From Microbacterium rhizosphaerae (GTDB lineage: Bacteria > Actinomycetota > Actinomycetes > Actinomycetales > Microbacteriaceae): a DNA stretch of 64,000 bases. The stretch lies in NCBI RefSeq assembly GCF_034120055.1, contig NZ_CP139368.1, positions 806,001 to 870,000 of the forward strand, written 5' to 3'. The notes below the pieces were generated by a model. It was given only the letters and a program-made list of their open reading frames with translations, made no database searches and had not been told where the DNA came from. A program made the translations under genes and the position numbers. Below, in pieces: positions 8,016 through 15,471 of this stretch. How positions within the stretch are numbered: position 1 is the stretch's first letter; each line of letters begins with the position of its first letter.

Positions 8016-9335
8016 CTACTTCGTGACGACCCGCAGCGGGCGTGTCTCGTCGATCGCGACGCCGAATCGGGTCGAGCTGTCGCGGTGGACACGGCCCGAC
8101 CACAGCATAGTCGTGAGACCGATCGCGCAGGCGACGAGGCCGGCGGTGGCGCCCAGCTGGATGGCCGCGCGCGGCCCGAAGGTCGTGGCCACCCACCCGG
8201 CGATGGGGGCGCCGATGGGCGTCGCGCCCATGAGGATCGCCATGTAGAGGGCGAGCACGCGGCCGCGCAGTTCGGGGTCGGTCGTCGTCTGGACGTAGCC
8301 GTTGGCCGTCGTGAGCATCGACACGGTGCTGAAGCCGACGAAGACGAGCATCACGGCGTACAGGCCGTACACCGGCATGAACGAGGAAATCATCGACGCG
8401 ACGCCGAAGCCGCCGGCGGCGAAGGTCACGACCCGCATCCGGGCGCGCTCGCGCCGGGCGGCCATCAGGGCGCCGGCCAGGGAGCCGATCGCGAGCACCG
8501 AGCTGAGGAGCCCGTAGCCGTCGGCCTTCTGGCCGAACTCCAGCGCCATCGTCGACGCGAAGATCGGGAAGTTCATGCCGAACGCTGCGATGAGGAAGAC
8601 CATGACGAACAGCACGACGAGGTCGCGCCGGCCCGCGACGTAGCGGAAGCCATCCGCCAGGCGCGCGGCGGTGTGACTGCGGATGCGGGGGATGAGCTCC
8701 GCCGGGCGGATGACGAGGAGCGCCACGATCATCGCGAGGAACGTCACGGCGTTGACGATGAACATCCAGCCGGTGCCGACGAGGACGATCATGACGCCGC
8801 CGACGGCCGGTCCGATGAGACGGGCCATGTTGAAGGATGCGGCGTTCAGCGCCACCGCGTTCGACGCGTTCTCGCGCGAGACGACGTCGGAGACGAAGGC
8901 CTGGCGGGCCGGGCCGTCGAAGGCGTTGGCGATGCCGAAGCAGAGGGCGAAGACCCACATGAGCGGCAGGGTCATCACGTGGGTGAGCAGGAGGACGCCG
9001 ACGGTCACGGCGAGCAGCATGAGCGTCGACTGCGTCACCATGAGCAGCTTGCGACGGTCGAAGCGGTCGGCGACCCAGCCGGTGATGCTCACGAGCACGA
9101 GAGGAGGCCCGAACTGCAGCGCCATCGTGACGCCCATCGCCGTGGCGTCGTTGTGCGTCAGCTCGGTGAGGACCACCCAGTCCTGGGCGGTGGCCTGCAT
9201 CCATCCGCCGATGTTGGAGATCAGCGCGCCGATGATCCAGACGCGGAAGTTGAAGAGCGAGAGCGACCGGAACATGGCGCTCCCGCGCCGGGCTCCGCGC
9301 GATGCGGCGGGAGGAGTGGGCGCGGGGACACTCAC
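8016..9335 (-). CDS. MFS transporter, EntS/MFS_3-like exporter
   Basis: 439 residues with about 11-12 hydrophobic segments. The loop 2-3 signature GWVADRFDRRKLLMVTQ is the MFS motif A. The start FRSLSLFNFRVWIIGALISNIGGWMQATAQDW (quoted only to show its aromatic and small-residue pattern in two pieces: FRSLSLFNFRVW, then NIGGWMQATAQDW) matches the EntS/multidrug-type MFS_3 group. It probably exports a drug or siderophore-like compound. The gene overlaps the MarR regulator upstream by 4 nt (ATGA), so both are one transcript and the regulator likely controls it. Confidence 0.88.
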   Translation of the reverse strand: MSVPAPTPPAASRGARRGSAMFRSLSLFNFRVWIIGALISNIGGWMQATAQDWVVLTELTHNDATAMGVTMALQFGPPLVLVSITGWVADRFDRRKLLMVTQSTLMLLAVTVGVLLLTHVMTLPLMWVFALCFGIANAFDGPARQAFVSDVVSRENASNAVALNAASFNMARLIGPAVGGVMIVLVGTGWMFIVNAVTFLAMIVALLVIRPAELIPRIRSHTAARLADGFRYVAGRRDLVVLFVMVFLIAAFGMNFPIFASTMALEFGQKADGYGLLSSVLAIGSLAGALMAARRERARMRVVTFAAGGFGVASMISSFMPVYGLYAVMLVFVGFSTVSMLTTANGYVQTTTDPELRGRVLALYMAILMGATPIGAPIAGWVATTFGPRAAIQLGATAGLVACAIGLTTMLWSGRVHRDSSTRFGVAIDETRPLRVVTK

Positions 9336-9766
9336 GCGTCGGCCACCTTCCGCATGATGACGGCCGCTTCGGCGAGGGCTGCGCGCTCCGCGTCGCTCAG
9401 CGCAGCGAGAGCCTGCTCGAGCCAGGCGTCGCGGCGGCGGACCGTCTCCTTCACGACGGCGAGACCCTCGGGCGTCAGCTCGATGTTGACCTTGCGCCGG
9501 TCGTCGGCGTCGGTGGTGCGGGTGAGGTAGCCGGCTTCCTCGAGGCAGTTGACCGTGCGGTTCATCGAGGGAGCGGTGACCCGCTCGCGCTCGGCCAGCT
9601 CGCCGAGGGTATGGATGCCGTGCACCTTCAGCGCGGCGAGGACGGCGAACTGTCCGTCGCTCATGGTGTCGACGGCGCGCTGCGCCCGCAGTCTGCGCGC
9701 GAGCCGGAAGGTCGCCATGCGAAGGTCGGCGGCTGTGCTGGTCTGCAGGTCTGTCGTCGCGCTCAT
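9332..9766 (-). CDS. MarR family transcriptional regulator
   Basis: 144 residues with a winged helix: HGIHTLGELAERERVTAPSMNRTVNCLEEAGYL continues into TRTTDADDRRKVNIELT, where the DxRRxxV wing is typical of MarR. I chose the ATG at 9766 (MSATTDLQ) over an upstream ATG at 9787. The upstream one lies inside a palindrome and the -10 region, and a -10 box sits exactly 9 nt before 9766. It likely represses itself and the MFS pump coupled to it by a 4-nt overlap, with derepression by a small ligand. Confidence 0.88.
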   Translation of the reverse strand: MSATTDLQTSTAADLRMATFRLARRLRAQRAVDTMSDGQFAVLAALKVHGIHTLGELAERERVTAPSMNRTVNCLEEAGYLTRTTDADDRRKVNIELTPEGLAVVKETVRRRDAWLEQALAALSDAERAALAEAAVIMRKVADA

Positions 9767-9804
9767 ACGATGCTTAGCATAGCTCATTAGTCTTGCTAAG
9801 TAAA
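9766..9804 (-). promoter_or_regulatory. marR-MFS promoter with overlapping palindromic operator
   Basis: On the minus strand: -35 TTTACT (9799-9804), 17-bp spacer, -10 TATGCT (9776-9781), then 9 nt to the ATG at 9766, giving a leaderless mRNA. An inverted repeat CTTAGCA (9773-9779) / TGCTAAG (9794-9800), 28 bp in all, covers the -10 and spacer, as expected for a MarR autoregulatory operator. Confidence 0.7.
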
Positions 9805-9834
9805 AGTGACGCCGGCTCGCGAGGACGCTGCTCG

Positions 9835-9874
9835 CCTGTCACCTTCACGGGCTGCAGCCCATGAAGGCGACAGG
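9835..9874. terminator. 40-bp near-perfect palindrome downstream of rhaB
   Basis: Arms starting CCTGTCaCCTTCAcGGGCTG fold back on the rest with only two non-Watson-Crick positions (G-U pairs in RNA). It sits 7 nt past the rhaB stop and before the marR promoter, so it can end the rhamnose operon transcript. Its outer CCTGTCAC/GTGACAGG and the flanking gctgctcgcctgtcac resemble the tandem palindromes at 13541-13702, so it also counts as a member of that repeat family. Confidence 0.6.
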
Positions 9875-9881
9875 TGAGCCG

Positions 9882-11279
9882 TCAGGCGCGCGGCAGGTAG
9901 ACCTCGGGCTCGTGCGTGCGGGCCACGAGGTCGCGGAGGGCCTCGAGCGATCCACCGACGAAGCCCGCGGCGCGCGCCTGGACGAGCACGTTGCCGAGCG
10001 CCGTCGCCTCGACCGGACCGGCGGCGACCGGCAGACCCGAGCGGTCCGCGGTGCGCTGGCAGAGGAGGGCGTTGAGCGCTCCGCCGCCGACGATGTGGAT
10101 CGAGCGCACGTCCACGCCCCCGATGCGCCCGGCGTCGGCCGCGGCATCCGCGAACGCCTGCGCGAGGGACTCCACGATGCTGCGGGCGTACTGCGCGCGC
10201 GTGCGCGGAGCCGGCATCCCATGCTCGGCGAACCACGCGTCGATGCGCGAGACCATGTCGCCCGGCGGCAGGAACCGCGGGTCGTCGACATCGAAGATCG
10301 GAGCCTGCACCTCTGCCGCCTCAGCGAGCAGCGACGGCAGGTCGATCGCATGGCCGTCGCGCTGCCACGTGCGGACGGTCTCGCTGAGCACCCACAGACC
10401 CATCACGTTGCGCAGCAGGCGGATGCGTCCGTCCACGCCGCCCTCGTTCGTGAAGCCCGCCTCGCGGGCGGCGTCGGACAGCACGGGCCGCTCGACCTCC
10501 ACGCCGACGAGCCCCCACGTGCCGCACGAGATGTAGGCCGCGGCATCCGGTCGCATCGGAACGGCGACCACCGCGGACGCCGTGTCGTGCGATCCCACCG
10601 CGGTGACGGTGGCGCTGCCGCCGAGATCCGCGGTGAGGCCTGCACGCAACGGGCCGAGCGCCTCGCCGGGCGAGATCAGCTCGGGCAGGATGCGGCGAGG
10701 GATGCCGAGTGCGGCCACGAGCTCGTCGTCCCATTCGCCGGCGCGCAGCAGCCCGGTCGTCGACGCATTCGTGCGCTCCGCGCGCGCCTCGCCCGTCAGC
10801 CAGTACCCGATGAGGTCGGGGATGAGCAGCGCCGAGTCGGCGAAGGCCAGGATGTCGGGATCCTCCGCCGCGAACTGGTACAGCGTGTTGAAGGGCAGGA
10901 ACTGCAGCCCGTTGCGGGCGAACAGCGCGGGGTGCGGCATCCGCTCGTGTACGCGCGCCACGCCCGCCGCCGTGCGGGGGTCGCGGTAGTGGTACGGCTC
11001 GCCAAGGAGGCGCCCGCTGCGCAGGAGCCCGTAGTCGACGGCCCACGCGTCGACGCCGATGCTCGCGATGTCGGCGTTCGCGCGGAAGGCCTCCCGCAGT
11101 CCTTCGGTCGCTCCCGCGTAGAGCGAGAGGATGTCCCAGTGCAGTCCGTCCGACGTCTGCACGGGCGTGTTGAGGAACCGTGCGACCTGCTCGGTCTGGA
11201 GGGTCTCGGCCCCGACGTGGCCGACGATGACCCGCCCGCTCGTCGCCCCCAGGTCGATCGCCGCGACACTGCCGCTCAT
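9882..11279 (-). CDS. rhaB: Rhamnulokinase
   Basis: 465 residues, the usual size for RhaB (FGGY kinase family). N-terminal ATPase lobe AAIDLGATSGRVIVGHVG; the next conserved blocks are GLHWDILSLY, VDAWAVDYGLL, PYHYRDPRT, GLQFLPFNTLYQ, VGSHDTASAVVAVP and YISCGTWGLVGVE, all typical of RhaB. It phosphorylates L-rhamnulose to L-rhamnulose 1-phosphate in the cytoplasm, the substrate of the aldolase encoded just upstream. It is the last gene of the rhaM-rhaI-aldolase/dehydrogenase-rhaB unit and is separated from the aldolase gene by a repeat element. Start ATG at 11279 follows GGGGAG. Confidence 0.95.
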   Translation of the reverse strand: MSGSVAAIDLGATSGRVIVGHVGAETLQTEQVARFLNTPVQTSDGLHWDILSLYAGATEGLREAFRANADIASIGVDAWAVDYGLLRSGRLLGEPYHYRDPRTAAGVARVHERMPHPALFARNGLQFLPFNTLYQFAAEDPDILAFADSALLIPDLIGYWLTGEARAERTNASTTGLLRAGEWDDELVAALGIPRRILPELISPGEALGPLRAGLTADLGGSATVTAVGSHDTASAVVAVPMRPDAAAYISCGTWGLVGVEVERPVLSDAAREAGFTNEGGVDGRIRLLRNVMGLWVLSETVRTWQRDGHAIDLPSLLAEAAEVQAPIFDVDDPRFLPPGDMVSRIDAWFAEHGMPAPRTRAQYARSIVESLAQAFADAAADAGRIGGVDVRSIHIVGGGALNALLCQRTADRSGLPVAAGPVEATALGNVLVQARAAGFVGGSLEALRDLVARTHEPEVYLPRA

Positions 11280-11309
11280 CGCGGGCTCCCCGCATGGCTG
11301 AGGACCGGC

Positions 11310-11381
11310 CGTTGAGCGAGCGGAGCGAGACGAAACGTGGAAAGCGCGACCTCGTTTCGACTCGCTGACGCTCGCTCAACG
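11310..11381. repeat. Inverted repeat of the CGTTGAGCGAGCG family
   Basis: Left arm begins cgttgagcgagcggagcgag at 11310 and the right arm ends ctcgctcaacg at 11381; the arms pair over most of their length around ggaaagcgcgac. The arm sequence is the same element as the two 38-bp direct copies at 35705 and 35757. It lies between the aldolase/dehydrogenase and rhaB and may form an intercistronic hairpin. Confidence 0.75.
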
Positions 11382-11424
11382 ACCCGCGAAGGGGAGACCC
11401 GGGATCGCAGCGCAGAGGGACGCA

Positions 11425-13512
11425 TCATCGGAGGAAGGCGGCGGCGACGCCGGAGTCCACGGGGATGTGCAGGCCGGTCGTGCGGCTGAGCTCGGGGCCG
11501 GTGAGCACGTACACCGCGTCGGCGACGTTCTCGGGCACGACCTCGCGCTTGAGGATCGTGCGGTTCGCGTAGAACTGACCGAGGTCCTCCTCCTTGACGC
11601 CGTACGTCGCGGCGCGGTTCGCACCCCAGCCGGAGGCGAAGATGCCGGAGCCGCGCACGACGCCGTCGGGGTTGATGCCGTTCACGCGCACGCCGTGCTC
11701 GCCGAGCTCGACCGCGAGCAGGCGCACCTGGTGGGCCTGATCGGCCTTCGTCGCGGAGTACGCGATGTTGTTCGGGCCGGCGAACACGCTGTTCTTCGAC
11801 GAGATGTAGATGATGTCGCCGCCCAGGCCCTGCTCGATGAGCGCCTTCGCCGCGGCCTTCGAGACGAGGAAGGAGCCCTTGGCCATGACGTCGTGCTGCA
11901 GGTTCCAGTCCTTCTCGGTCGTCTCCAGCAGCGGCTTGGAGAGCGAGAGACCGGCGTTGTTGACGACGAGGTCGACCCCGCCGAACGCGAGGAGCGTGGC
12001 GTCGATCGCCGCCTGGACGCCCTCGGCATCGGCCACGTTCGCGGCGACGCCGATCGCCACGTCGGCGCTGCCGAGCTCCGCAGCCGCCGCCTGCGCCTTA
12101 TCGAGATCGAGGTCGGCGACCACGACGCACGCGCCCTCGGCCGCGAGGCGGGTGGCGATGGCCTTGCCGATGCCCGAGGCGGCGCCGGTGACGAAGGCGA
12201 TGCGACCCTGGTGGGTCTTCGGCTTCGGCATCCGCTGCAGCTTCGCCTCCTCCAGCGCCCAGTACTCGATGCGGAACTTCTCCGCGTCCGAGATCGGGGT
12301 GTAGGTCGACAGTGCCTCGGCGCCGCGCATGACGTTGATCGCGTTGACGTAGAACTCGCCGGCGACGCGGGCGGTCTGCTTGTTCGCGCCGTAGGAGAAC
12401 ATGCCCACACCCGGCACGAGCACGATGAGCGGGTCGGCGCCGCGCATCGCGGGCGATGCCGGTTCGGCGGTCCCTGAACCTGTCGAAGGGGAGCCCGTCG
12501 AGGCGTGCGCGTCGTAGTAGGCGGTGTAGGCGGCGCGGTACTGCTCGTGCAGCTCCTTGAGACGGTCGATGGATGCCTCGACCGTCGCCGCGGCGGGCAG
12601 GTCGAGGATCATCGGCTTGACCTTGGTGCGCAGGAAGTGGTCGGGGCAGCTCGTGCCGAGCTCGGCCAGGGCCGGCGCCTTCTCGGACGCGAGGAAGTCG
12701 AGCACGACGTCGCTGTCGGTGAAGTGGCCGACCATCGGCTTGTCGGTCGACGCGAGTCCGCGGATCGTCGGGGCGAGGGCCGCGGCCTTCGCCCGCCGCT
12801 CAGCCTCAGGCAGGGCCTCGAAGCCCGGCCGAACTCCACCGAACGGCTCGGCCTTGCCGTGCTTCTCGATGTATTCGGCCGCGCTGGCGATGATCTGCGT
12901 GGAGTTCTGCTCCGCCTCCTGCGACGTCTCGCCCCAGGCCGTGATGCCGTGGCCGCCCAGGATGCATCCGATCGCCTGCGGGTTCTTCGCCTTGATCTCC
13001 GCGATGTCGAGGCCGAGCTGGAAGCCGGGGCGCCGCCACGGCACCCACACGACCTTCTCGCCGAAGATCCGCCGCGTGAGCTCCTCGCCATCGGCCGCCG
13101 TCGCGATGGCGATGCCCGAGTCGGGATGCAGGTGGTCGACGTGCGCTGCATCCACCAGTCCGTGCATCGCGGTGTCGATCGACGGAGCCGCGCCGCCCTT
13201 GCCGAACAGGCAGTAGTCGAACGCCGCGACCATCTCGTCGTCCTTCTCGTGCCACGGGCGGTCGGCGCCTGTGTAGACGTCGACGAGGGCGCGCAACCGG
13301 TCCAGGCGCAGGACGGCGAGACCCTCGGGCCTCAGGGTGCCGAGGTCGCCGCCGGAGCCCTTCACCCAGAGCAGCTCGACCGGCTCGCCGGTGACCGGGT
13401 CGATCTCGGTGCCCTTGGCGGACGTGTTGCCGCCGGCGTAGTTCGTGTTCCGCGGGTCGGCGCCCAGGCGATTCGACCGGGCGATGAGGTCGGCGGCGGT
13501 GGGGTTCGTCAT
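11425..13512 (-). CDS. Bifunctional rhamnulose-1-phosphate aldolase / L-lactaldehyde dehydrogenase (short-chain)
   Basis: 695 residues. Residues ~1-330 form a class II aldolase domain (GGNTSAKG; metal-binding DHLHPDS with His127 and His129; CILGGHGITAWG). Residues ~430-690 form a short-chain dehydrogenase with a glycine-rich loop VTGAASGIGKAIA and the catalytic YSATK. The first half cleaves rhamnulose 1-phosphate into dihydroxyacetone phosphate and L-lactaldehyde; the second oxidises L-lactaldehyde to lactate. It matches the RhaD-ADH fusion (TIGR02632). Residues ~337-351 (STGSPSTGSGTAEP) are an extra low-complexity insert encoded by an interspersed 22-bp repeat, located just before the conserved SPAMRG. 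It belongs to the rha operon. Confidence 0.95.
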   Translation of the reverse strand: MTNPTAADLIARSNRLGADPRNTNYAGGNTSAKGTEIDPVTGEPVELLWVKGSGGDLGTLRPEGLAVLRLDRLRALVDVYTGADRPWHEKDDEMVAAFDYCLFGKGGAAPSIDTAMHGLVDAAHVDHLHPDSGIAIATAADGEELTRRIFGEKVVWVPWRRPGFQLGLDIAEIKAKNPQAIGCILGGHGITAWGETSQEAEQNSTQIIASAAEYIEKHGKAEPFGGVRPGFEALPEAERRAKAAALAPTIRGLASTDKPMVGHFTDSDVVLDFLASEKAPALAELGTSCPDHFLRTKVKPMILDLPAAATVEASIDRLKELHEQYRAAYTAYYDAHASTGSPSTGSGTAEPASPAMRGADPLIVLVPGVGMFSYGANKQTARVAGEFYVNAINVMRGAEALSTYTPISDAEKFRIEYWALEEAKLQRMPKPKTHQGRIAFVTGAASGIGKAIATRLAAEGACVVVADLDLDKAQAAAAELGSADVAIGVAANVADAEGVQAAIDATLLAFGGVDLVVNNAGLSLSKPLLETTEKDWNLQHDVMAKGSFLVSKAAAKALIEQGLGGDIIYISSKNSVFAGPNNIAYSATKADQAHQVRLLAVELGEHGVRVNGINPDGVVRGSGIFASGWGANRAATYGVKEEDLGQFYANRTILKREVVPENVADAVYVLTGPELSRTTGLHIPVDSGVAAAFLR
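12469..12490. repeat. 22-bp interspersed element inside the aldolase/dehydrogenase gene
   Basis: The 22 bp starting ggtccctgaacctgtcgaag are in frame in the linker before the dehydrogenase half. Relatives lie at 2811-2832 (ggtccccgagcttgtcgagg) and, degenerate, near 6222-6240. Such elements are usually intergenic. Confidence 0.7.
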
Positions 13513-13540
13513 TTCATGGTCCTTGTCATGCGTGCTTCGC

Positions 13541-13702
13541 CTGTCACGATCTCGGGGTGTCGCCCGTGTTCGTGACAGCTGAACGGTTGCTCTCCTGCTC
13601 GCCTGTCACGATCTCGGGGTGTCGCCCGTGTTCGTGACAGCTGAACGGATGCTCTCCTGCTCGCCTGTCATGATCTCGGGGTGTCGCCCGTGTTCGTGAC
13701 AG
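13541..13702. repeat. Three tandem 38-bp palindromes with 62-bp period
   Basis: Palindromes at 13541-13578, 13603-13640 and 13665-13702 each have outer arms CTGTCACGA / TCGTGACAG (CTGTCATGA in the third) and an inner GGG..CCC pairing. The 24-bp intervals are nearly identical (one T/A change), so the whole unit is duplicated in tandem. It fills the gap between rhaI and the aldolase gene and could form three hairpins in the operon mRNA. Confidence 0.9.
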
Positions 13703-13743
13703 GGGAAGCGGGATGCGATGGCGGATGCGATCGCCCGTGCGGG

Positions 13744-14910
13744 TCACGCGCCCCAGCCCGCCTGGACCCCGCCGACGCGGTCGGCCTCGATCTGCTGCTG
13801 GTAGCCGGAGGCGGCGTAGGCGGCCATGGGGTCGGCGGGCAGGCCGCGCGACTCGCGCCACTCGGCGAGGGCCGGGCGCACGTCGGTGTAGAACGCATCC
13901 ATCAGCACGGCGTTCGCCGCGAGCACGTCGTTCGCCGTCTGCGCGGCCGCGAGCGCCTCGCGGTCGATGAGCAGTGCCCGCGCGGTCATCTCCTGCACGT
14001 TCAGCACCGAGCGGATCTGGCCGGGGATCTTGGCCTCGAGGTTGTGGCACTGGTCGAGCATGAAGGCCACGTCGGGGTTGTTCAGGCCGCCCCCGCGGAT
14101 CACCTGGTCGATGATGCGGAACAGCTGGAACGGGTCGGCCGCGCCGACGATGAGGTCGTCGTCGGCGTAGAAGCGCGAGTTGAAGTCGAACGAGCCGAGC
14201 TTCCCCAGGCGCAGCAGCTGCATCACGATGAACTCGATGTTCGTGCCGGGGGCGTGGTGCCCTGTGTCGAGGCACACCATCGCCTTGTCGCCGAGCGCTG
14301 CGACCTGCGCGTACGACGTGCCCCAGTCGGGAACGTCGGTGTGGTAGAACGACGGCTCGAAGAACTTGTACTCCAGCACGAGGCGCTGGTGGTCGCCGAG
14401 CCGGTCGTAGATGGTGCGCAGCGAGTCCGCGAGGCGATCCTGGCGTGCGCGCAGGTCGTTCTGGCCCGGATAGTTGGAGCCCTCGGCGAGCCAGATCTTC
14501 AGGTCGCGCGAGCCGGTGGCATCCATGACGTCGATGCAGGCGAGGTGGTGGTCGATCGCCTTCCGACGGATGCGGTCGTCCTCGTGCGTCAGCGCGCCGA
14601 ACTTGTAGTCGTCGTCCTGGAAGGTGTTCGAGTTGATCGTCCCGAGACGCACGCCGAGGTCTTCGGCGTGCCTGCGCAGGTCGTCGAACGAGTCGACCAT
14701 GTCCCACGGGATGTGCAGCGCGACCGACGGGGCGAGGGCCGTGAAACGGTGCACCTGCGCCGCATCCGCGATCTTCTCGTACGGGTCGCGCGGGGTGCCC
14801 GCCGTCGGGAAGACCTTGAACCGGGTGCCGGAGTTGCCGAACGCCCAGCTGGGGAGCTCGATGGCCTGCTGCTCCAGTGCAGCGAGGTGGTCGGGGGTGA
14901 GGTCAGCCAT
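13744..14910 (-). CDS. rhaI: L-rhamnose isomerase
   Basis: 388 residues, TIM-barrel sugar isomerase of the RhaI type common in actinobacteria (TIGR02635-like) rather than enterobacterial RhaA. Conserved blocks include GTRFKVFPTAGTPRDPYEK, GTINSNTFQDDDYKFG, KIWLAEGSNYPGQ, LVLEYKFFEPSFYHTDVPDWG, VCLDTGHHAPGTNIE and FDFNSRFYADDDLI, with the metal-binding Glu, Asp and His residues in the last four. It converts L-rhamnose to L-rhamnulose. It overlaps rhaM by 8 nt, so the two are translated together. Confidence 0.95.
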   Translation of the reverse strand: MADLTPDHLAALEQQAIELPSWAFGNSGTRFKVFPTAGTPRDPYEKIADAAQVHRFTALAPSVALHIPWDMVDSFDDLRRHAEDLGVRLGTINSNTFQDDDYKFGALTHEDDRIRRKAIDHHLACIDVMDATGSRDLKIWLAEGSNYPGQNDLRARQDRLADSLRTIYDRLGDHQRLVLEYKFFEPSFYHTDVPDWGTSYAQVAALGDKAMVCLDTGHHAPGTNIEFIVMQLLRLGKLGSFDFNSRFYADDDLIVGAADPFQLFRIIDQVIRGGGLNNPDVAFMLDQCHNLEAKIPGQIRSVLNVQEMTARALLIDREALAAAQTANDVLAANAVLMDAFYTDVRPALAEWRESRGLPADPMAAYAASGYQQQIEADRVGGVQAGWGA

Positions 14911-15304
14911 GTGCGTCGCCTTCTCGTGTGTTCTCGGGGCTCTGGGGGGAGGGGGATGCCGCGGCCAGCTGGTCCGCGAGGTGGAAGATCTCGGTCAGGA
15001 CCGGAGCATCCTGATCGGGGCGGCCGCCCAGGCCCGCGAAGAACGGGGCCATTTCGGCCTCCCAGCGGGCGGCGACCGCCGAGCTCGCGAGGTAGGCCTG
15101 GGCCGCCTCGTCGTCGTCGGTCTCGTAGTAGCCGATGAGCCGTCCCCCGTCGCCGAGGAAGATCGTGTAATTGCGCCGGCCGGCGGTCGCGATCTCGGCC
15201 AGCATCTCCGGCCACACCGCGCGGTGCCGCTGGACGTACGCGTCGATCAGGTCGGGCCGGATGCGCAGCTCGAAGCACACGCGCTGCGGTGACGTCGTCG
15301 TCAT
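14903..15304 (-). CDS. rhaM: L-rhamnose mutarotase
   Basis: 133 residues, slightly longer than the ~105-residue core because of a Ser/Pro-rich tail. RhaM features: CFELRIRPDLIDAYVQRHRAVWPEM with the catalytic His in QRHRAVWPE, NYTIFLGDGGRLIGYYETDD, and WEAEMAPFF. It interconverts alpha and beta anomers of L-rhamnose to feed the isomerase. It is the first gene of the rha operon, 70 nt downstream of a sigma-A-type promoter with a LacI-type operator. Confidence 0.93.
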   Translation of the reverse strand: MTTTSPQRVCFELRIRPDLIDAYVQRHRAVWPEMLAEIATAGRRNYTIFLGDGGRLIGYYETDDDEAAQAYLASSAVAARWEAEMAPFFAGLGGRPDQDAPVLTEIFHLADQLAAASPSPQSPENTREGDAHG

Positions 15305-15361
15305 CGGTGTACCTCTCGTGGTTCGTTCGCGGCCTCCGCGGACGTCGCCGTCGTCGCGGAA

Positions 15362-15402
15362 TGAATCGTTTCAACCCTAAACCTCGGCCAACGTTTCGTC
15401 AA
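15362..15402 (-). promoter_or_regulatory. rha operon promoter with LacI-type operator
   Basis: Minus strand: -35 TTGACG (15397-15402), 17-bp spacer, -10 TAGGGT (15374-15379). Immediately downstream, TGAATCGTTTCA (15362-15373) is a near-palindrome with central CG, typical of LacI-family operators. Its position over the start site predicts repression by blocking RNA polymerase. The same motif recurs at 19711 and 25961. Confidence 0.75.
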
Positions 15403-15471
15403 GCCGCCGTATAACGTCTCCTTCGACGGGCGGGGCGACCGCCCGCGAGCGCGGGGCGCGAGGAGGCGTGG

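Noticed and set aside
9835..9874. Possible integron attachment site or recombination site because of the long palindrome
   Set aside because: No integrase, no conserved core bases of an attC site; the position just after the rhaB stop and its relation to the 13541 repeats fit a terminator or REP-like element.
13541..13702. Regular 38-bp palindromic repeats with 24-bp intervals that could be read as a small CRISPR array
   Set aside because: The intervals are nearly identical to each other, not unique spacers, the repeat is part of a 62-bp tandem duplication inside an operon, and no cas genes are present.
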